Below are positions 10,285 through 22,829 of a stretch of 64,000 nucleotides of DNA, one piece after another (the first letter of the stretch is position 1; each line of letters starts with the position of its first letter). Origin of the DNA: Aldrovandia affinis (Eukaryota; Chordata; Actinopteri; Notacanthiformes; Halosauridae); contig JAINUG010000114.1 of the NCBI GenBank assembly GCA_029706075.1, positions 2,666,001 through 2,730,000 of the forward strand, in the 5' to 3' direction. The position numbers and the translations under genes are program-made. A model generated the notes under the pieces. The model ran no database searches. It was not told the origin of the DNA and saw only the letters and a program-made list of their open reading frames with translations.

Positions 10285-13206
10285 ATGGGTAGGGTGGTGC
10301 AGACTGCCCAGATGGAGTCTGTCAAGACTACATATAACAGGGAAAGCAAGAATAAAGTCTTGAGTAAACAAAATGTTAGCAAGTGTGGCTTGGGATGGAA
10401 GGGAGCGAGGGAGCGGGAGAGCAATAGTAGAAACAGTAGTCTGAAATGTCTATGTTTTAATGCTAGAAGTATAAAAACAAATTTCTGGAAATAGAGGTTG
10501 AGATCAATAGCAAAGGCTATGATATCGTAGGGATTACAGAGACGTGGCTGGGAGAAGAGGACGGGGACGAATACAATATAGAAGGGTATAAACTTATTAG
10601 GAAGGATAGATCCGGTAAGAGAGGTGGGGTGTGGCACTGTATGTGAAAGATAATCTAAATGTGCAGGAGTTTCCAGAAACTAGCCAACGCATGCCTAGCG
10701 AGGATATTTGGATAAAGCTCATAGGGGAACATGAGAAGGATTAAATATAGGGGTGTGTTATCGACCACCAGCTTCAGACAGCAATATGAATATAATGCTT
10801 TTTGAAAATATAAAACAAGCTTGCAGAGGAGGTGAGACTATTATCATGGGTGACTTAAATTACCCTGGTATTAATTGGGAATTGGAGACAGGACAAGGAA
10901 ATAGGGAGGAAGAATTTCTAGATGTTATTAATGATCTTTTTTGGCACAGTATGTTAGACAGCCTACAAGAGGAAATTCAATCCTAGATCTGGTGTTATGT
11001 AATGACGCCGACAGAATCAGTAGTATAGAGGTAATGGAACCCATTGGGACAAGCGATCATTCCGCAATCGGATTCGATATATTATGGCAAACTAAGAGGG
11101 CCCCATCTAACACAAGGATTTTACATTTTAGGCGTGCCAACTTTAAACAGATGCGATTAGAATTAAGCATGGTAGACTGGGGACATCTTCTGGAGTGTAG
11201 GACAGTGAATGAAAAGTGGGACAAGTTTAAAAGGGTTATACTTGATGCACAGTGTAAATTTATTCCTACGGTGCGAAAAAGTATGTTGAAAAAGCAGTCC
11301 CCACCGTGGATAAATAAAGATATGCGACAGAATTTGAGGGAGAAGAAAAACTGTTTAAGATATATAAAAACAACAGTACCGAGAGTAATAAGGCTGAATA
11401 TTGCCGTGTGCGTGCTAAGGTCAAAAAGAACTAAGGGTAGCCAAAAGGATCTACGAAAGGCAAATCGCAGAAAATGCTAAAAGTAACCCTAAGCGATTCT
11501 TTCAATACTGTAGTAGGAAAAGAAAAGTCAAAGAGGAGATTAAGGGAATTAAAAACAAAGACGGGCACTGCTCTGTAAAAATAAGGATATTGCAGATGCT
11601 CTAAATGGCTGTTTTGTAGATAGTTTTACCAGAGAAGAGGCTGCTAATAGGCTGGAAGGCATATTCATTACTCAGAAAGTCTTAGCGGATACAGAGATAG
11701 GGAGATGGAAGTATTGGGTAAATTACAAAAATTAAAGACTAATAAAGCAGCCGGCCTGGATGGCATATACCCCAGGGTACTAAAGGAGTTAAGCGAGATC
11801 ATTTATAAACCACTGGCAAGTATTTTTAGACTGTCTTTAAAGACTGGTGAAGTACCTAATGACTGGAAACAGGGTATTGTGGTACCAATATATAAGAAAG
11901 GGGACCGTACTGATCCAGGAAACTATAGGCCTATTAGTTTAACTTGCATCATATGCAAAATATTAGAATCTATTATTAAAGATAAACTAGAATTATTTCT
12001 AGAAAATTACAACATCCTAAGGGATAGCCAGCATGGTTTTTGCAAGGGTAGGTCATGTCAGACAAATCTGCTGACATTTTTTTGAGGAAGCAACCAAGTG
12101 TCTGGATGAGAGAAAGGCGTATGATATTATATACTTAGATTTCCAAAAAGCATTTGATAAGGTGCCACATGACAAACTCATTATCAAAATGAGAGCAGTA
12201 GGAATTACAGGAGGCATTTTAGAGTGGGTTCGGAACTGGTTACTGGATAGAACACAAAGGGTAGTAATAGGCGGGATCTTATCCGAGGAGGGTATAGTGG
12301 GAAGTGGAGTTCCGCAGGGATCGGTGCTGGGACCACTGCTCTTTATCATCTACATAAATGACATTGATATGGACATTGAAAGTACATTAGTTAAATTTGC
12401 AGATGATACAAAACTGGGAGGCTTAGCAAATAGTCAGGAATCTACTAAAGTAATCCAAGACGATCTGAATAGAATCCAGAAATGGGCAGAAACCTGGCAA
12501 ATGAAATTTAATATAACTAAATGTAAAGTTCTACATGTGGGGAATAAAAACATAGGACAGGATTATTTTATGGGAGGTAGAAAACTAGAATGTGCACACG
12601 TAGAAAAAGACCTAGGAGTCCTAGTTGATCAAAGCTTGTCAGGGACTGGTCAATGTGCGGTAGCAGTTAAAAAAGCCAACAGGATGCTGGGATACATAGC
12701 CAAGAGTATAGAGTACAAATCGAAGGAGATCATACGCACCTATACAATGCCCTTGTTAGGCCACACTTGGAATATTGTGTGCAGTTCTGGGGACCGCATT
12801 ACAAAAAAAAGATATAGATGCGCTGGAAAAGGTCCAAAGACGGGCAACCAGACTGATTCCAGGCATAAAAGACAAGTGTTATGAGGAAAGGCTAGAGATG
12901 CTTGGACTATTCAAGCTTAGTAAAAGGAGACTTAGGGGAGATTTGATTGAGGCTTTTAAATTTATTAAAGGAATTAACAAAGTGAATTTTAGGAAATTAT
13001 TCAAGTTGAGTTCGGTTAGCAGAACGAGGGGGCATAAATGGAAACTGACAAAGGGTAAATTTCACACGGACACTAGGAAATATTTTTTCACACAGAGAGT
13101 GATCAATGCGTGGAATAGCTTGCCTGGACATGTAGTAGAGGCTGAGACACTAGGGGTATTCAAGGCTAGGCTCGATCCAGTGTTAGACACTCTAGCCTTT
13201 GGATAA
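10285..13206 (+). pseudogene. CR1 LINE ORF2, endonuclease plus reverse transcriptase, frameshifted
   Basis: The start region has LKCLCFNARSI and, in another frame, GITETWLGEE (endonuclease). GDLNYPGINW and GTSDHSAIGFDI (catalytic Asp-His) follow at about 10850-11075. Reverse transcriptase motifs are KAAGLDGIYPRVLK and NYRPISLT (11740-11945), DFQKAFDKVPHDKL (about 12140), GVPQGSVLGPLLF (about 12308) and FADDTKLGG (about 12397, catalytic FADD box). The C-terminus has RTRGHKWKL and TQRVINAWNSLPG. At least five frameshifts or stops separate these blocks. Confidence 0.9.
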
Positions 13207-13309
13207 ACTAAGCATGTGAGCAGATTAGTGGTAGGAACGGACGAGCAGTGTTGGGCTGAATGGCCTGTTCTCGTCTCCCCCTTATGTTATGTTATGTTAA
13301 ACTGGGGAG

Positions 13310-14061
13310 TTAGTCAGTCTTGTCGTGATGTGTGTGTGAGTGCGCGTGCACGTATGTTGTGGAATGTTTGATGTTGAATGTTAATGTTTAATTTTTGTGG
13401 AGTTTTGTGTGCGTTTGTCGAAGGTGACTGAGTAGAGTGCCTCCTGTGTGAGTGGGGAAGAGGGAGAGGGGGTGCACTAAGAGTGTCCGCCTCTCTCCCT
13501 CGGTGTGATTATGGAGGAGCGAGAGGGTGCCCTGGAAGAGGGTCCGCCTCTCGCCCTCGGTTTTAGTAAGAGAGCTCGCACTCGACAGTGGAGAGTGTTT
13601 CTGAGCAACAGCCCAAGAACTCACTGAAAGAGTGGAGTGTCTTGGGGCTGGTTGCCAGAACTCTCACTGTGGGGAGTGGCGAGTGTCTCTGGATGAATGA
13701 GTAAGAGAACTCGAACTGAAAAGTTCGAGTGTCTCAGTATGAATGGGTGGGAAGCACTTGAAAGGTCACTGGATATGTGTGTGCCTGAGGAGGTTCCAGG
13801 GGAACTCCAGAGGAAGAGGCGCGGTGTCCTGTAAGTTTGGTTATTTTAACTTGTTATTTTAGTTTGTTGTTTTTACCCAAAAGCTTTGCGGCGAGTAGGG
13901 TGAAGATTTTGTGTCTGTTTGTGTTGGTCTTTGTTATATGTTAACCTGCTACTCCCACTGTCTCTCTCCCATGTCTGGGGGGGGAGAGACAGAAAAAAGA
14001 ATAAATAAAATCCGGTCCGTAGACCGACAAACTCCACTCCGTGTCGTCACGTGTGACAACA
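13310..14061 (+). repeat. LTR-like sequence ending in polyA signal and TGACAACA
   Basis: Contains repeated GAGAACTCGCACTCG/AGTGTCTC-type short units at 13560-13740, a C/T-rich stretch, AATAAA at about 14004, the GGTCCGTAGACCG palindrome and an end GTGTGACAACA at about 14061. It shares the polyA-palindrome layout with 5863-5910. The likely interpretation is the R-U5 half of an LTR interrupted by the CR1 LINE, but no second LTR was found to prove the boundaries. Confidence 0.4.
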
Positions 14062-14096
14062 CCATTAGTGATTGAAAATGGTTAATTGAAGAGGGA

Positions 14097-14231
14097 ATGT
14101 TAAAAATGGAAATGGAATGGCCAATACTGCTTTGGTTGGTTTTGCTGACATGGTATTGGATGGTCCGTGGGTCGAGAATCGTCAGGTTAGAGATGCAAGG
14201 ATGGTGGAATAAATCAAAACCGTTTAAGTAG
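14097..14231 (+). other. Small ORF (44 aa) with a membrane-like segment, after the LTR
   Basis: ATG at 14097 to TAG at 14229-14231. The peptide starts MLKMEMEWP, continues with a hydrophobic run (ILLWLVLLTWYWMV) and ends with a basic, Trp-containing tail (NKSKPFK). It starts 36 bp after the putative LTR end. Not recognised. It could be a remnant of a retroelement leader or membrane protein, or chance. Confidence 0.25.
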
Positions 14232-15780
14232 TAAATTCAGAACAACGGATGAAACCATAAGCTGAAATGTACAATGTTTCCTGTGTTAGGAAAGGGCAGT
14301 CCTCATTGTAGTAATCTACAATCAACCATTTGGATGATTTTGGTGAGGGAAGTGCCAAGGAGGTGATGTTGGCCGCGAATCCGTGAGGGAAATTGGAAGG
14401 AAGCGCCGAGGAGGTGGTGCTGGCAGCTGGAAACCTGTGGAAGAAATTCAAGAGGCCTTGTTGGCCATGAGGGAAGCCCGGGCGAGGTACCCGTTAGGAA
14501 AATTGAAAGGAGGCGAGGCGGAGCTAGCTGGTGGACGAAGGGCTGGAGATCTGTGGAATAGGACGTGGAGGCAAGTGCCAAGGTGGCAGCGTTGGCTGCG
14601 GGAGCAATGTGGGCAGGGACCCCGTGAGAGAAGGTGAGAGAAGATTCACCTGTGGCTACCACGCTGACTCTATGGGTGCATTATATTTGTTTGATTCCTC
14701 AAAGAAATGTCACAAGGAAACAAGAAAGAGATTCAAAGAGAAAAGACAAAGGAAACAAATGTGTTTTAAGAAATGGAACGTCCTTGTTCACTCAAACCAC
14801 ATCTTATGTCAACGTCATGTTTTTAGTGACACTGGTGGCGAGGAATCCCCTCTAACGGACAGATGCTGGAGGATACAACTGCGAAAATCTCATGCTTCAC
14901 CCGTGTGTTTCCTAGGCAATTGGAATGGCCTTAAAGTTTTTGGTTTACAGGTCACAGAGTAATTGAGGATGGAGGACGGAGGAGAGGAGGCAATTGTAAG
15001 CAAATGAAATGCACCCTATGAGGGAGAGCTGCAACGGTAAGAGTGGTATGACCTGGGAGATAATAGGAGGTTGCAGCAGGCGAGAAACGGTGACAGATTG
15101 CCTAGCACTCATGCTAACAAGGGGAGGAGAAAACCAGGACCAGTCAAAAATCCCAGAGGAGGAGGCACGTGGCATGATAGAACTGCCTCCCACGTCATGG
15201 GAAGCAATGTGCATGTGCAGCTCACTGCGCGGATAGTGGTGCAATACAATTAAAAAAGGCGACATTTCCAGTCCACTGAAGAAAATGCGATGCCCCTCTC
15301 AGAGACCACCATTTGCAATTTGCCCACAGTCTGTTCCCCCAAAACTGGAGACGCTGATCTGGATTCCCCGCCACGGACAGGAGTGGCTGATATCATGTTC
15401 ATCATGGGTCTAGGGGCAACCTAGCAAGCCCTGGGGAACTGGTGAGCCCCTCCTGAGAGGCACGGAGGAGGAACGCTGAGTCTAACGTCCCCGGCCAGGA
15501 GACAGAGCAACAGAGTCTGGGAAGTCGGTGAGACGGTGGGCACATCCAGAACGAAGTCATCTTGGAATCCTTCCCAAGAGGCGAAAAGATTCATATTGAT
15601 ACTTCCATGTTAAGAAATGTGAGATACATGCACAACACAGTAGTCAGCTGTTCATAGTAGTATTAAAGACACAAGGAAGTAAGGTAAGAAAGGAGATACG
15701 GTTCTTGTTTATATACTATGTGGGTGGCTTATGAAAGAGTGGAGGCAGGTGTGAGGGGCAGAGTTGTGACTTGGTTGTGT
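14232..15780. other. Unrecognised, probably retroelement-derived intronic sequence
   Basis: GC-rich, purine-rich plus strand with several medium open frames (such as 14383-14637, Arg/Gly-rich, and 14531-14962) but no conserved domain. Position after the LTR-like repeat suggests internal retroelement sequence. No splice-consistent copine exon is present. Confidence 0.35.
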
Positions 15781-15789
15781 CATCTGATT

Positions 15790-16123
<334 letters not shown>

Positions 16124-16414
16124 TTAAAAACAGTGCATCTGACAGTGCACCAACCAACCGACTGACTGACTGACTGACTGACTTACTGAATGAGAAGCTT
16201 ACAGTGACACCTGTGCCTTGCTTTATCACAGGAGGATGACAAAGCCAAACCAGCCAAATAAATATAGCCTAGATACTGTAACTCTAGGGAGAGCCTTGAT
16301 ACTGTAACTATAGGTAGACTGCTGTGTTTTTGAAATGTTTCTCACCAGCTTAGTTTTGAAGAACAGCACTCTGTGTGAAGTAGAAGTAATCTAAACTATT
16401 ATTATTCTCTTATT

Positions 16415-16420
<6 letters not shown>

Positions 16421-16448
<28 letters not shown>
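16421..16448. repeat. GA microsatellite
   Basis: Pure GA run of 28 bp in a copine intron. Confidence 0.9.
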
Positions 16449-16451
<3 letters not shown>

Positions 16452-17301
16452 AAAGAGAGAGGAGCAGACATTAAAAGTTTCTTCATTAATGAACGTGGGA
16501 GCGAGGATGTATTCAGAGAGGGGAAATGAGACAGGAATCAAAGGATTGCAAGAGCTCCGAATGACCTGGCATCTGTAGCAGCACTAATGAATTTGCTACT
16601 GGGAAAGCAGGAAAGCGGTCTGACATTAAAGCTCCCATAACCCCCCTCCTCAGAGGTTCAGCTTGTTAGCACCTGCCCTTTGACCCCTCTCATTGAAATC
16701 TGAAGTTTGCATGGAAGCAGTTATTAAGTTCTCAGGAGGTGAAAAATAACACCTGCATGTTTGCAAAGTCCTTGTGAAAATGCCTGACCGTTCCTGTTTG
16801 TTGTTAAGCCTGCAATCATTGTTCAATTAAATTAACTGCTGTGAACTGTTTTGGACAGAAACAGTTAAACAGTTAATTTAATTCTTAAAGGAACTATTCC
16901 TCTATAACATTGTACAACTCAAGGCTTGTGTATTTTTAAGCTTTGTGATTGCAAGACTACAGGCAGTCTAACAGAATGTGTTGTTCCTTTCACAGCTTGG
17001 GGACAAATTCAATTTGCGACTTATGGTGCTCTTGGAAACTGATCTACAAGGACAAAAACATTAATTTCACACAAAATATCTCACTTTCTAAAGCTCAAAA
17101 AGTGAGTTCAGTCAATACACACACCAATGCTACTTTTGTTAGTATTGATTTTTCAGGATGGACTGAACTATTTTCATAATTGCTGTCATCTACCAAGTCC
17201 TAGGAGTCAATAAGTCATAAAGCCATCTGCGTCACACAGCTATTGGATCTAATTTATAAAGTCTCCATGAAATATTTTGGCCCTTTGTGTGGGCATTCAA
17301 A

Positions 17302-17303
<2 letters not shown>

Positions 17304-17354
<51 letters not shown>
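17304..17354. repeat. GT microsatellite
   Basis: Continuous GT run of about 50 bp. The surrounding 16449-18214 intron holds no recognised exon or element. Confidence 0.95.
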
Positions 17355-17357
<3 letters not shown>

Positions 17358-18214
17358 CATTGTGTTTGTGTGAGTGTGTCTATGTGAGCCGTTTATCCAT
17401 CTGAGAGATAACTTGTTATAATGATTAAATGGCACTGCATTGATTCCCCTCTCCGACATAAAAAGCTATTATTTGAACATTTTGATTTAGAATATTCTTC
17501 TTTCAATACCCCCCATTTTCCATTTTCCAAAAATTTGGAACTTTAAACTGTACCTCTTAAAGTGCCTCTGAGCCCCCTGGACCTTTGCATCAGGAGCAGA
17601 TCAGCTGAAGTGCATGCATTCCTAGAGCTCATCAGGGGAGAAGGTTCTTTCTAAACCCTGCAAAAGTCATCCATTGCAGGCATTGAAAGGGAAAATGCTC
17701 ATTGCTGCTGCACTTCACACTGTGTTCTCTCAACATTATGTTTTAACTAATTTACTCTGCATACATAGTACTCTGGTTTAGATTTACACCTCCTTATTTG
17801 GCCCAAACACCTTTTCCATGATGCACAGTGGCAGAAATTACAGCCTGTCTGTGTGAAAGTATTTGTTTTAGTTTGTGCTGTACAGTAGATTGCACTTGGA
17901 CCCAAATGAAAGAGCTGCCTCTCAAGACTCCCCCGACTCAGAGCCTTCTGATGGAGAGTTCTGTCCCCTGCTGATGAAGTGTATTGAGTATTTGTGAATA
18001 TTCATGAGAGAGAAGAAAGCTACTTGTTTGGTTCTGATTGTTAGCACTTTTCTATTTTCAGCTTCCAGATGTTTACATCTTTCTCTATTATGTCTCTATA
18101 AAGCAATGGAGTCAGCGCCCATTGCCACAGAAACATTGACAGTGACTTATGAATCACCCCAAATGTTCGGTCTGCACCGCCTTAATGGTCATGTGTCTTG
18201 ACTGTTGGACTTAC

Positions 18215-18342
18215 CTGGCAACATGGTTAATGACAGGCGAGAAGTTTGTAGGTCCATAGAGGTACACAGACTTCAGGCTCTGGTAGTACGCCTCCATCAC
18301 CCCATCGATCCCAGGGCAGTAAGGGTTCTGTGGGTTTCCGTT
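18215..18342 (-). CDS. cpne5: Copine exon, VWA domain ([15 protein letters not shown])
   Basis: Acceptor CATGGCAG and donor GTAAGTCC on the minus strand frame 128 bases: 42 codons plus two bases of Arg. It encodes [15 protein letters not shown] and [14 protein letters not shown], which are signature copine motifs. NGNPQNPYC is CPNE8-like while GIDGV is shared with CPNE5. Intact. Confidence 0.95.
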
Positions 18343-18414
18343 CTGCCATGCCATGAAAGGTGAGAATAAATATATTTTCCTAACAGACTCCCTTAATCAG
18401 GGAGACTTAAATAG

Positions 18415-18560
18415 TTCCCTTGTTTACTTAGTATGGCATTTTGCTAATTGAATCTGCAGCCTTTTGGTTGTAATCCCAGGTCCTTAAACACTACGCCACA
18501 CAGCTGCTGAATAAAATTGGCAGATTACCCTTCAGGCACTCTGTAAACTATTTTTACTTT
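18415..18560 (-). repeat. tRNA-derived SINE fragment (minus orientation)
   Basis: Read on the minus strand it contains TGTGTGGCGTAGTGTTTAAG (A-box like) followed by CTGCAGATTCAATTAG (B-box like). This arrangement is typical of tRNA-derived SINEs rather than a functional tRNA, because the cloverleaf cannot be completed. Confidence 0.55.
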
Positions 18561-19274
18561 GAATACTGCCCCCTGGTATTCACTGCCAAGCACATGAGGT
18601 ACCTCCTTGATCAATAGCCTCTATCTGGCACAGGATAATACTCCCCCTGTTGGGAAGGGGTGTACACTACAGCCTTCAGCGCCAGTTTCATCACACCATC
18701 AAGATCCCATTTTCCGCTTTACGAAACATCTCTGACATCGCTCAATAATCCAGCCATTAACCATCCGCATCACAAAAATAAGGCATGAGAAAAAACTCTG
18801 ATAAACTAGGGTTTAAATGGGTTTGTGCGTACGGAAAGAGCCGGAACGCCTGTCGCGCGTGTTCCGAGATACAGATGGACTCGAGTCTGTCATCAATTAA
18901 CAACACAGCAAGCTGCTTAGGGCATTTATACAAATCCCACAATTAGAGAACATAACTGCCAGATCTGAGCACTCTTATGTCAACAGGAATAGTGTAAGCA
19001 GTAAGTGATTTTCTGCCAAATGACGAGGTAAATCTTTGCTCGAATTAAGGCTCCATCCTTACACAAGGGAATACCCTTATGCCATCAAAGCCTTCTTAAT
19101 TTTCTGTTACTTGCGCTACTTTCAAACTCTTGTTTGACAAAGTTTTCTCTCCTGTTTAAACAGGAGTGACTGTGGTCTGTTCACAGCTTTCCCCCTACCC
19201 TTGCAGTCTCTGAACAGATCTTAGATCCTGTGCCTATGGCCCAACATCTGGTGGGACGTTTAGGATCTAGCCTA

Positions 19275-19538
<264 letters not shown>

Positions 19539-20174
19539 CTAAAATGGGTGTGGTCTGAACCCTGGTTAATACTGCAGTAAGGCATCGGGTGTCACAAGCT
19601 TTTACATGACAGTGCACCAGCTGCACAATGCATGGAACTTTGTAACATTAAAGTCAATACAAGGCAAAAGGCAGAGCCTGTCTTTGAAACCTTAATGCAT
19701 CATATGATTTTACAAGCCTTATATTTCTATAGAAGGATTATCTTTACATTGCTTTATTGCTCTATATTTAATATTTTACCACTCTGTATTTTTGTTAAAA
19801 GTGTAAATAAGCCTTGACACCCAACTTTTGGCCCACCTGCTAACAACAAATATGACCACAGACACAGAAAAGTTCATAAAAGAGAACAAAACAAACCTTT
19901 CAATAGCACTGGGTTTATAATGATTACATGATGACGGGACAAATTATTTATTTAATACCTGCCATAATGCAGAAGCCTGGATTCACTGCTGCCATCACTG
20001 AGACAACATCTCTAAATAGATTACTGTGCTTCTATCATTGCAATAATTATTGTTATTGCGGCTTTCATGTCATGATATGTTTTCCATTTACTGATAATGG
20101 ATGTTATTCACCATCTGTTGAGATGTGAGTAATACTCCTTGGGTATTCATCATGAAAATAACCACAGCACTCAC

Positions 20175-20221
20175 CATTAGATGCTGTGAAATCAATTGCG
20201 ACTGTGAAATTGATCTGCGTT
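20175..20221 (-). CDS. cpne5: Copine exon, start of VWA (TQINFTVAIDFTASN)
   Basis: Forty-seven bases between acceptor TTTTCCAG and donor GTGAGTG encode TQINFTVAIDFTASN with a split Gly codon at each end. DFTAS is the copine form of the VWA metal-binding DxSxS-like motif, with Thr at the middle position. Phases match the exons at 28341 and 19302. Confidence 0.95.
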
Positions 20222-20341
20222 CTGGAAAACAAAAGAAAATGACAAAATTCACTTCATTATACATACTGACATCTTATAGTATCCCATACACAACTTCCCT
20301 TTAAAAGGTAATCCAATTCATAAATAAGGCACATCATTTAA

Positions 20342-20622
20342 ATTCCTAAAAGGGATTAACAAAGTGAAATACCAAAGATTTTTTAAGATAAGTGGGGTCA
20401 GCAGAACAAGAGGCCACAGGTGGAAATTAGTTAAAGGCAAATTCCACACAGATATTAGGAAGTTTTTCTTTACACAGAGAGTTGTCAATGCCTGGAACAG
20501 CTTGCCAGGTCAGGCAGAAAGACTTGGGCTATTCAAGTCCAGGCTAGATGTAGTACTAGATACTCTTTGGATTAGGACATGATGAGCCTAGATGGGCCGA
20601 ACGTATTCTTATGTTCTTATAC
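20342..20622 (+). mobile_element. 5'-truncated CR1-type LINE, 3' end only
   Basis: The plus-strand frame from about 20342 to 20582 encodes the ORF2 C-terminus (SRTRGHRWKLVKGKFH, FFTQRVVNAWNSLPG) seen in the LINE at 13000-13200, then GGGCCGAACGTATTC and a TTCTTATG-type tail. It is a different subfamily from the 13-kb copy, judging by the tail. It lies 120 bp from the copine exon at 20175 and abuts the minisatellite. Confidence 0.9.
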
Positions 20623-20639
20623 AAAAATAAATCCAGTTC

Positions 20640-21337
20640 CAGTTGTAAAAGTACAGTGCAGTACATGGTTCAGTGCAGTACAGTGCAGGCAGGTTCAGTA
20701 CAGGTAAAACAGGGCAGGTACAACACAGGGCCGGTCCCATACAGGTGAACACAGAGCATGTACAGTACAGGTGAACACAGAGCAGGTACAGTACAGGTGA
20801 ACACAGGGCAGGTATAGTACAGGTGAACACAGGGCCAGTACAGTACAGGTGAACACAGGGCCAGTACAGTACAGGTAAACACAGGACAAGTACAGTACAG
20901 GTGAACACAGGGCAGGTATAGTACAGGTGAACACAGGGCAGGTACAGTACAGTACAGGTGAACACAGAGCAGGTATAGTACAGGTGAACACAGGGCAGGT
21001 ATAGTACAGGTGAACACAGGGCAGGTACAGTACAGTACAGGTGAACACAGGGCAGGTACAGTACAGTAAAGGTGAACACAGAGCAGGTATAGTCCAGGTG
21101 AACACAGGGCAGGTATAGTACAGGTGAACACAGGGCAGGTATAGTACAGGTGAACACAGAGCAGGTATAGTACAGGTGAACACAGGGCAAGTTTATAGTA
21201 CAGGTGAACACAGGGCAGGTACAGTACAGGTGAACACAGGGCAGGTACAGTACAGGTGAACACAGAGCAGGTATAGTACTGGTGAACACAGGGCAGGTAT
21301 AGTATAGGTGAACAAAGGGCAGGTATAGTACAGTTTC
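20640..21337. repeat. 26-bp minisatellite, about 26 units
   Basis: The unit is about 26 bp, CAGGTATAGTACAGGTGAAC followed by ACAGGG. Variation is at a few positions (TATAG/TACAG, GGG/GAG), and some units carry extra GTACA steps. Because 26 is not a multiple of three and stops are rare on the minus strand, all three minus frames stay open (up to 226 codons) with a Cys-Pro-Val-Leu-Tyr theme. These frames are not considered genes. Confidence 0.95.
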
Positions 21338-21984
21338 AGGAGGTGAGATAAACCTACAATCAAAAACAGTTCTCCAGTAAAATATAAATAATATGAGCGT
21401 GTATTCAATGCTACAAACAGCTTAATAGAAACAGTGGATGGCTTTAAATGTCATGGATAGTGCTGGATTCTATTTTTTTTTACGTTGTGCCCATAATGGC
21501 ATTTATTTTGCTTTTCTAAATTTATTCATGACATTGAACAACATCTGATTAAATTTATTAAGCAAAAATGCAGTATAGCCTATTTCTACAGAGTTTGAAA
21601 AATGATTGAACAACTTAATTTGACATTTGTGCACCACACCACAGGAGACATTTAAAATGAGATGCTAACAATTCTATAATGGAATGTTTGTTGGGAGGAT
21701 GGAAATGGAGCTGGGAGGAGTTTGGCTGCTCTTGATTTTTTTTGTTTACCTGTGTAATTTATCCATATTTACTCAAGTACTGTATATATTGCCTATTTAT
21801 AACCTTTCAGGGCAATGTCGGTGACTAGTGGGCGACACCGCATGGTTTGGACATCGGTGCTGGGGTGGTGACACACTACACAATTACACATTTGAACATT
21901 TTGTGGTGTCTGTCTCACCCAGTTCTTACTGTTATCGAGTCTTTATGTGTGTCACCTTCACTCATACACCATCACTAAACTCGG

Positions 21985-22200
21985 TGACTGCAGTCCACCA
22001 GCTGGGCTGTGCAGTCATAGTATCAGAGTGCTTCATGCAAAGCTGGCAAAGACAAGACTGCAGCCATCCTATCAACCATAGGAGTTGTTCTTGTGTAATG
22101 AGATAGGAAAAAATCCCTGTCAAGTGAATCCTTCCCTCCCTGGACTACACTAAGGTAAATTATGTGCCACTCTGTGGAGCTACCAGACATGGTCAGCACT
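21985..22200 (-). repeat. SINE-family copy A (minus orientation)
   Basis: Shares CACCAGCTGGGCTGTGCAGT, then a TTCATGCAAAGCTGGCAAAG block, with 32410-32490 and, inverted, with 56590-56660. The copy at 55268-56660 has a tRNA-like head, so this is the same SINE family in reverse orientation, partly truncated. Confidence 0.6.
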
Positions 22201-22661
22201 GGGATGGTAAGGAATCAAAACTGAGTGCAGTGTTCCCTCATTTATGTCCTAGAGGTTTTCTGAGACTGACCTCCACAGCACAGAACAACACAACAAGCCT
22301 ACAACTCACACTAATCTGGCTCACAGTGTTTACAACAGTGTAAGTAATGTAAAGATGTAGAGAGTAATTCCTATAGGGGGTCTTGGCTCCAGCTGATAAT
22401 ATATTAACCTTTACAAACACCAATAGTGTGGTCAGCATGTGGTCTGACCTAGCCTAAATCTCTCTCCTCTCTAAAAACAAAACACACTTGACCTAAAGCC
22501 CATAAACAAATGTGGGCTTCCCTGATGTCATCACTGGCAAGTAAGTTTGGTGCCAGCATGGTCCAAGAATTAGCACACCATGGGCTCTACACTACAATCT
22601 ATGAGCACTAAATTAAATCAATCATGGATGGGCTAGGGAGAGAGAGGGGCTCCCTCTCCCT

Positions 22662-22810
22662 CTCAGTGTGGCTCAGTAGGTAGAGCATGCTGACAACGCT
22701 TAGGTTGTGGGTTCAATTCCCACTGGGACCACATATATAGAAAAATGTATGCATTCACTACTGTAAGTCGCTTTGGATAAAAGTGTCTGCCAAATGGCAT
22801 ATGTTATGTT
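22662..22810 (+). repeat. tRNA-derived SINE with fish LINE-type tail
   Basis: GTGGCTCAGTAGGTAGAGCA (A box) and GGTTGTGGGTTCAATTCC (B box) give a tRNA-like head. It is followed by the widespread fish tail GTCGCTTTGGATAAAAGTG and a short TTATGTT end. It is a SINE rather than a tRNA gene because the tail is attached and the stem pairing is incomplete. Confidence 0.85.
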
Positions 22811-22829
22811 AAGGCGTGACTGTTGAGTC

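Larger units (their letters stand above)
8601..13305 (+). mobile_element. CR1-type LINE, near full length but decayed
   Basis: The order is 5' leader, ORF1 with an SGNH esterase-like domain (about 9293-10252), ORF2 with apurinic endonuclease and reverse transcriptase (about 10285-13206), then a short 3' UTR and a TTATG-type tail repeat at about 13283-13300. An esterase-type ORF1 together with a short 3' repeat tail is typical of CR1-like non-LTR retrotransposons. Frameshifts break both ORFs. The 5' end is uncertain within a few hundred bases. It sits sense to plus, antisense to the host copine gene. Confidence 0.85.

Noticed and set aside
20609..21289. Three overlapping minus-strand ORFs (226, 197, 162 codons) with Cys-Pro-Val-Leu-Tyr repeats
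   Set aside because: They are produced by the 26-bp minisatellite, which lacks stops in all minus frames. There is no homology or splice context.
22668..22740. Possible tRNA gene (A and B boxes present)
   Set aside because: Attached to the common fish SINE tail and unable to form complete stems. It is a SINE head.
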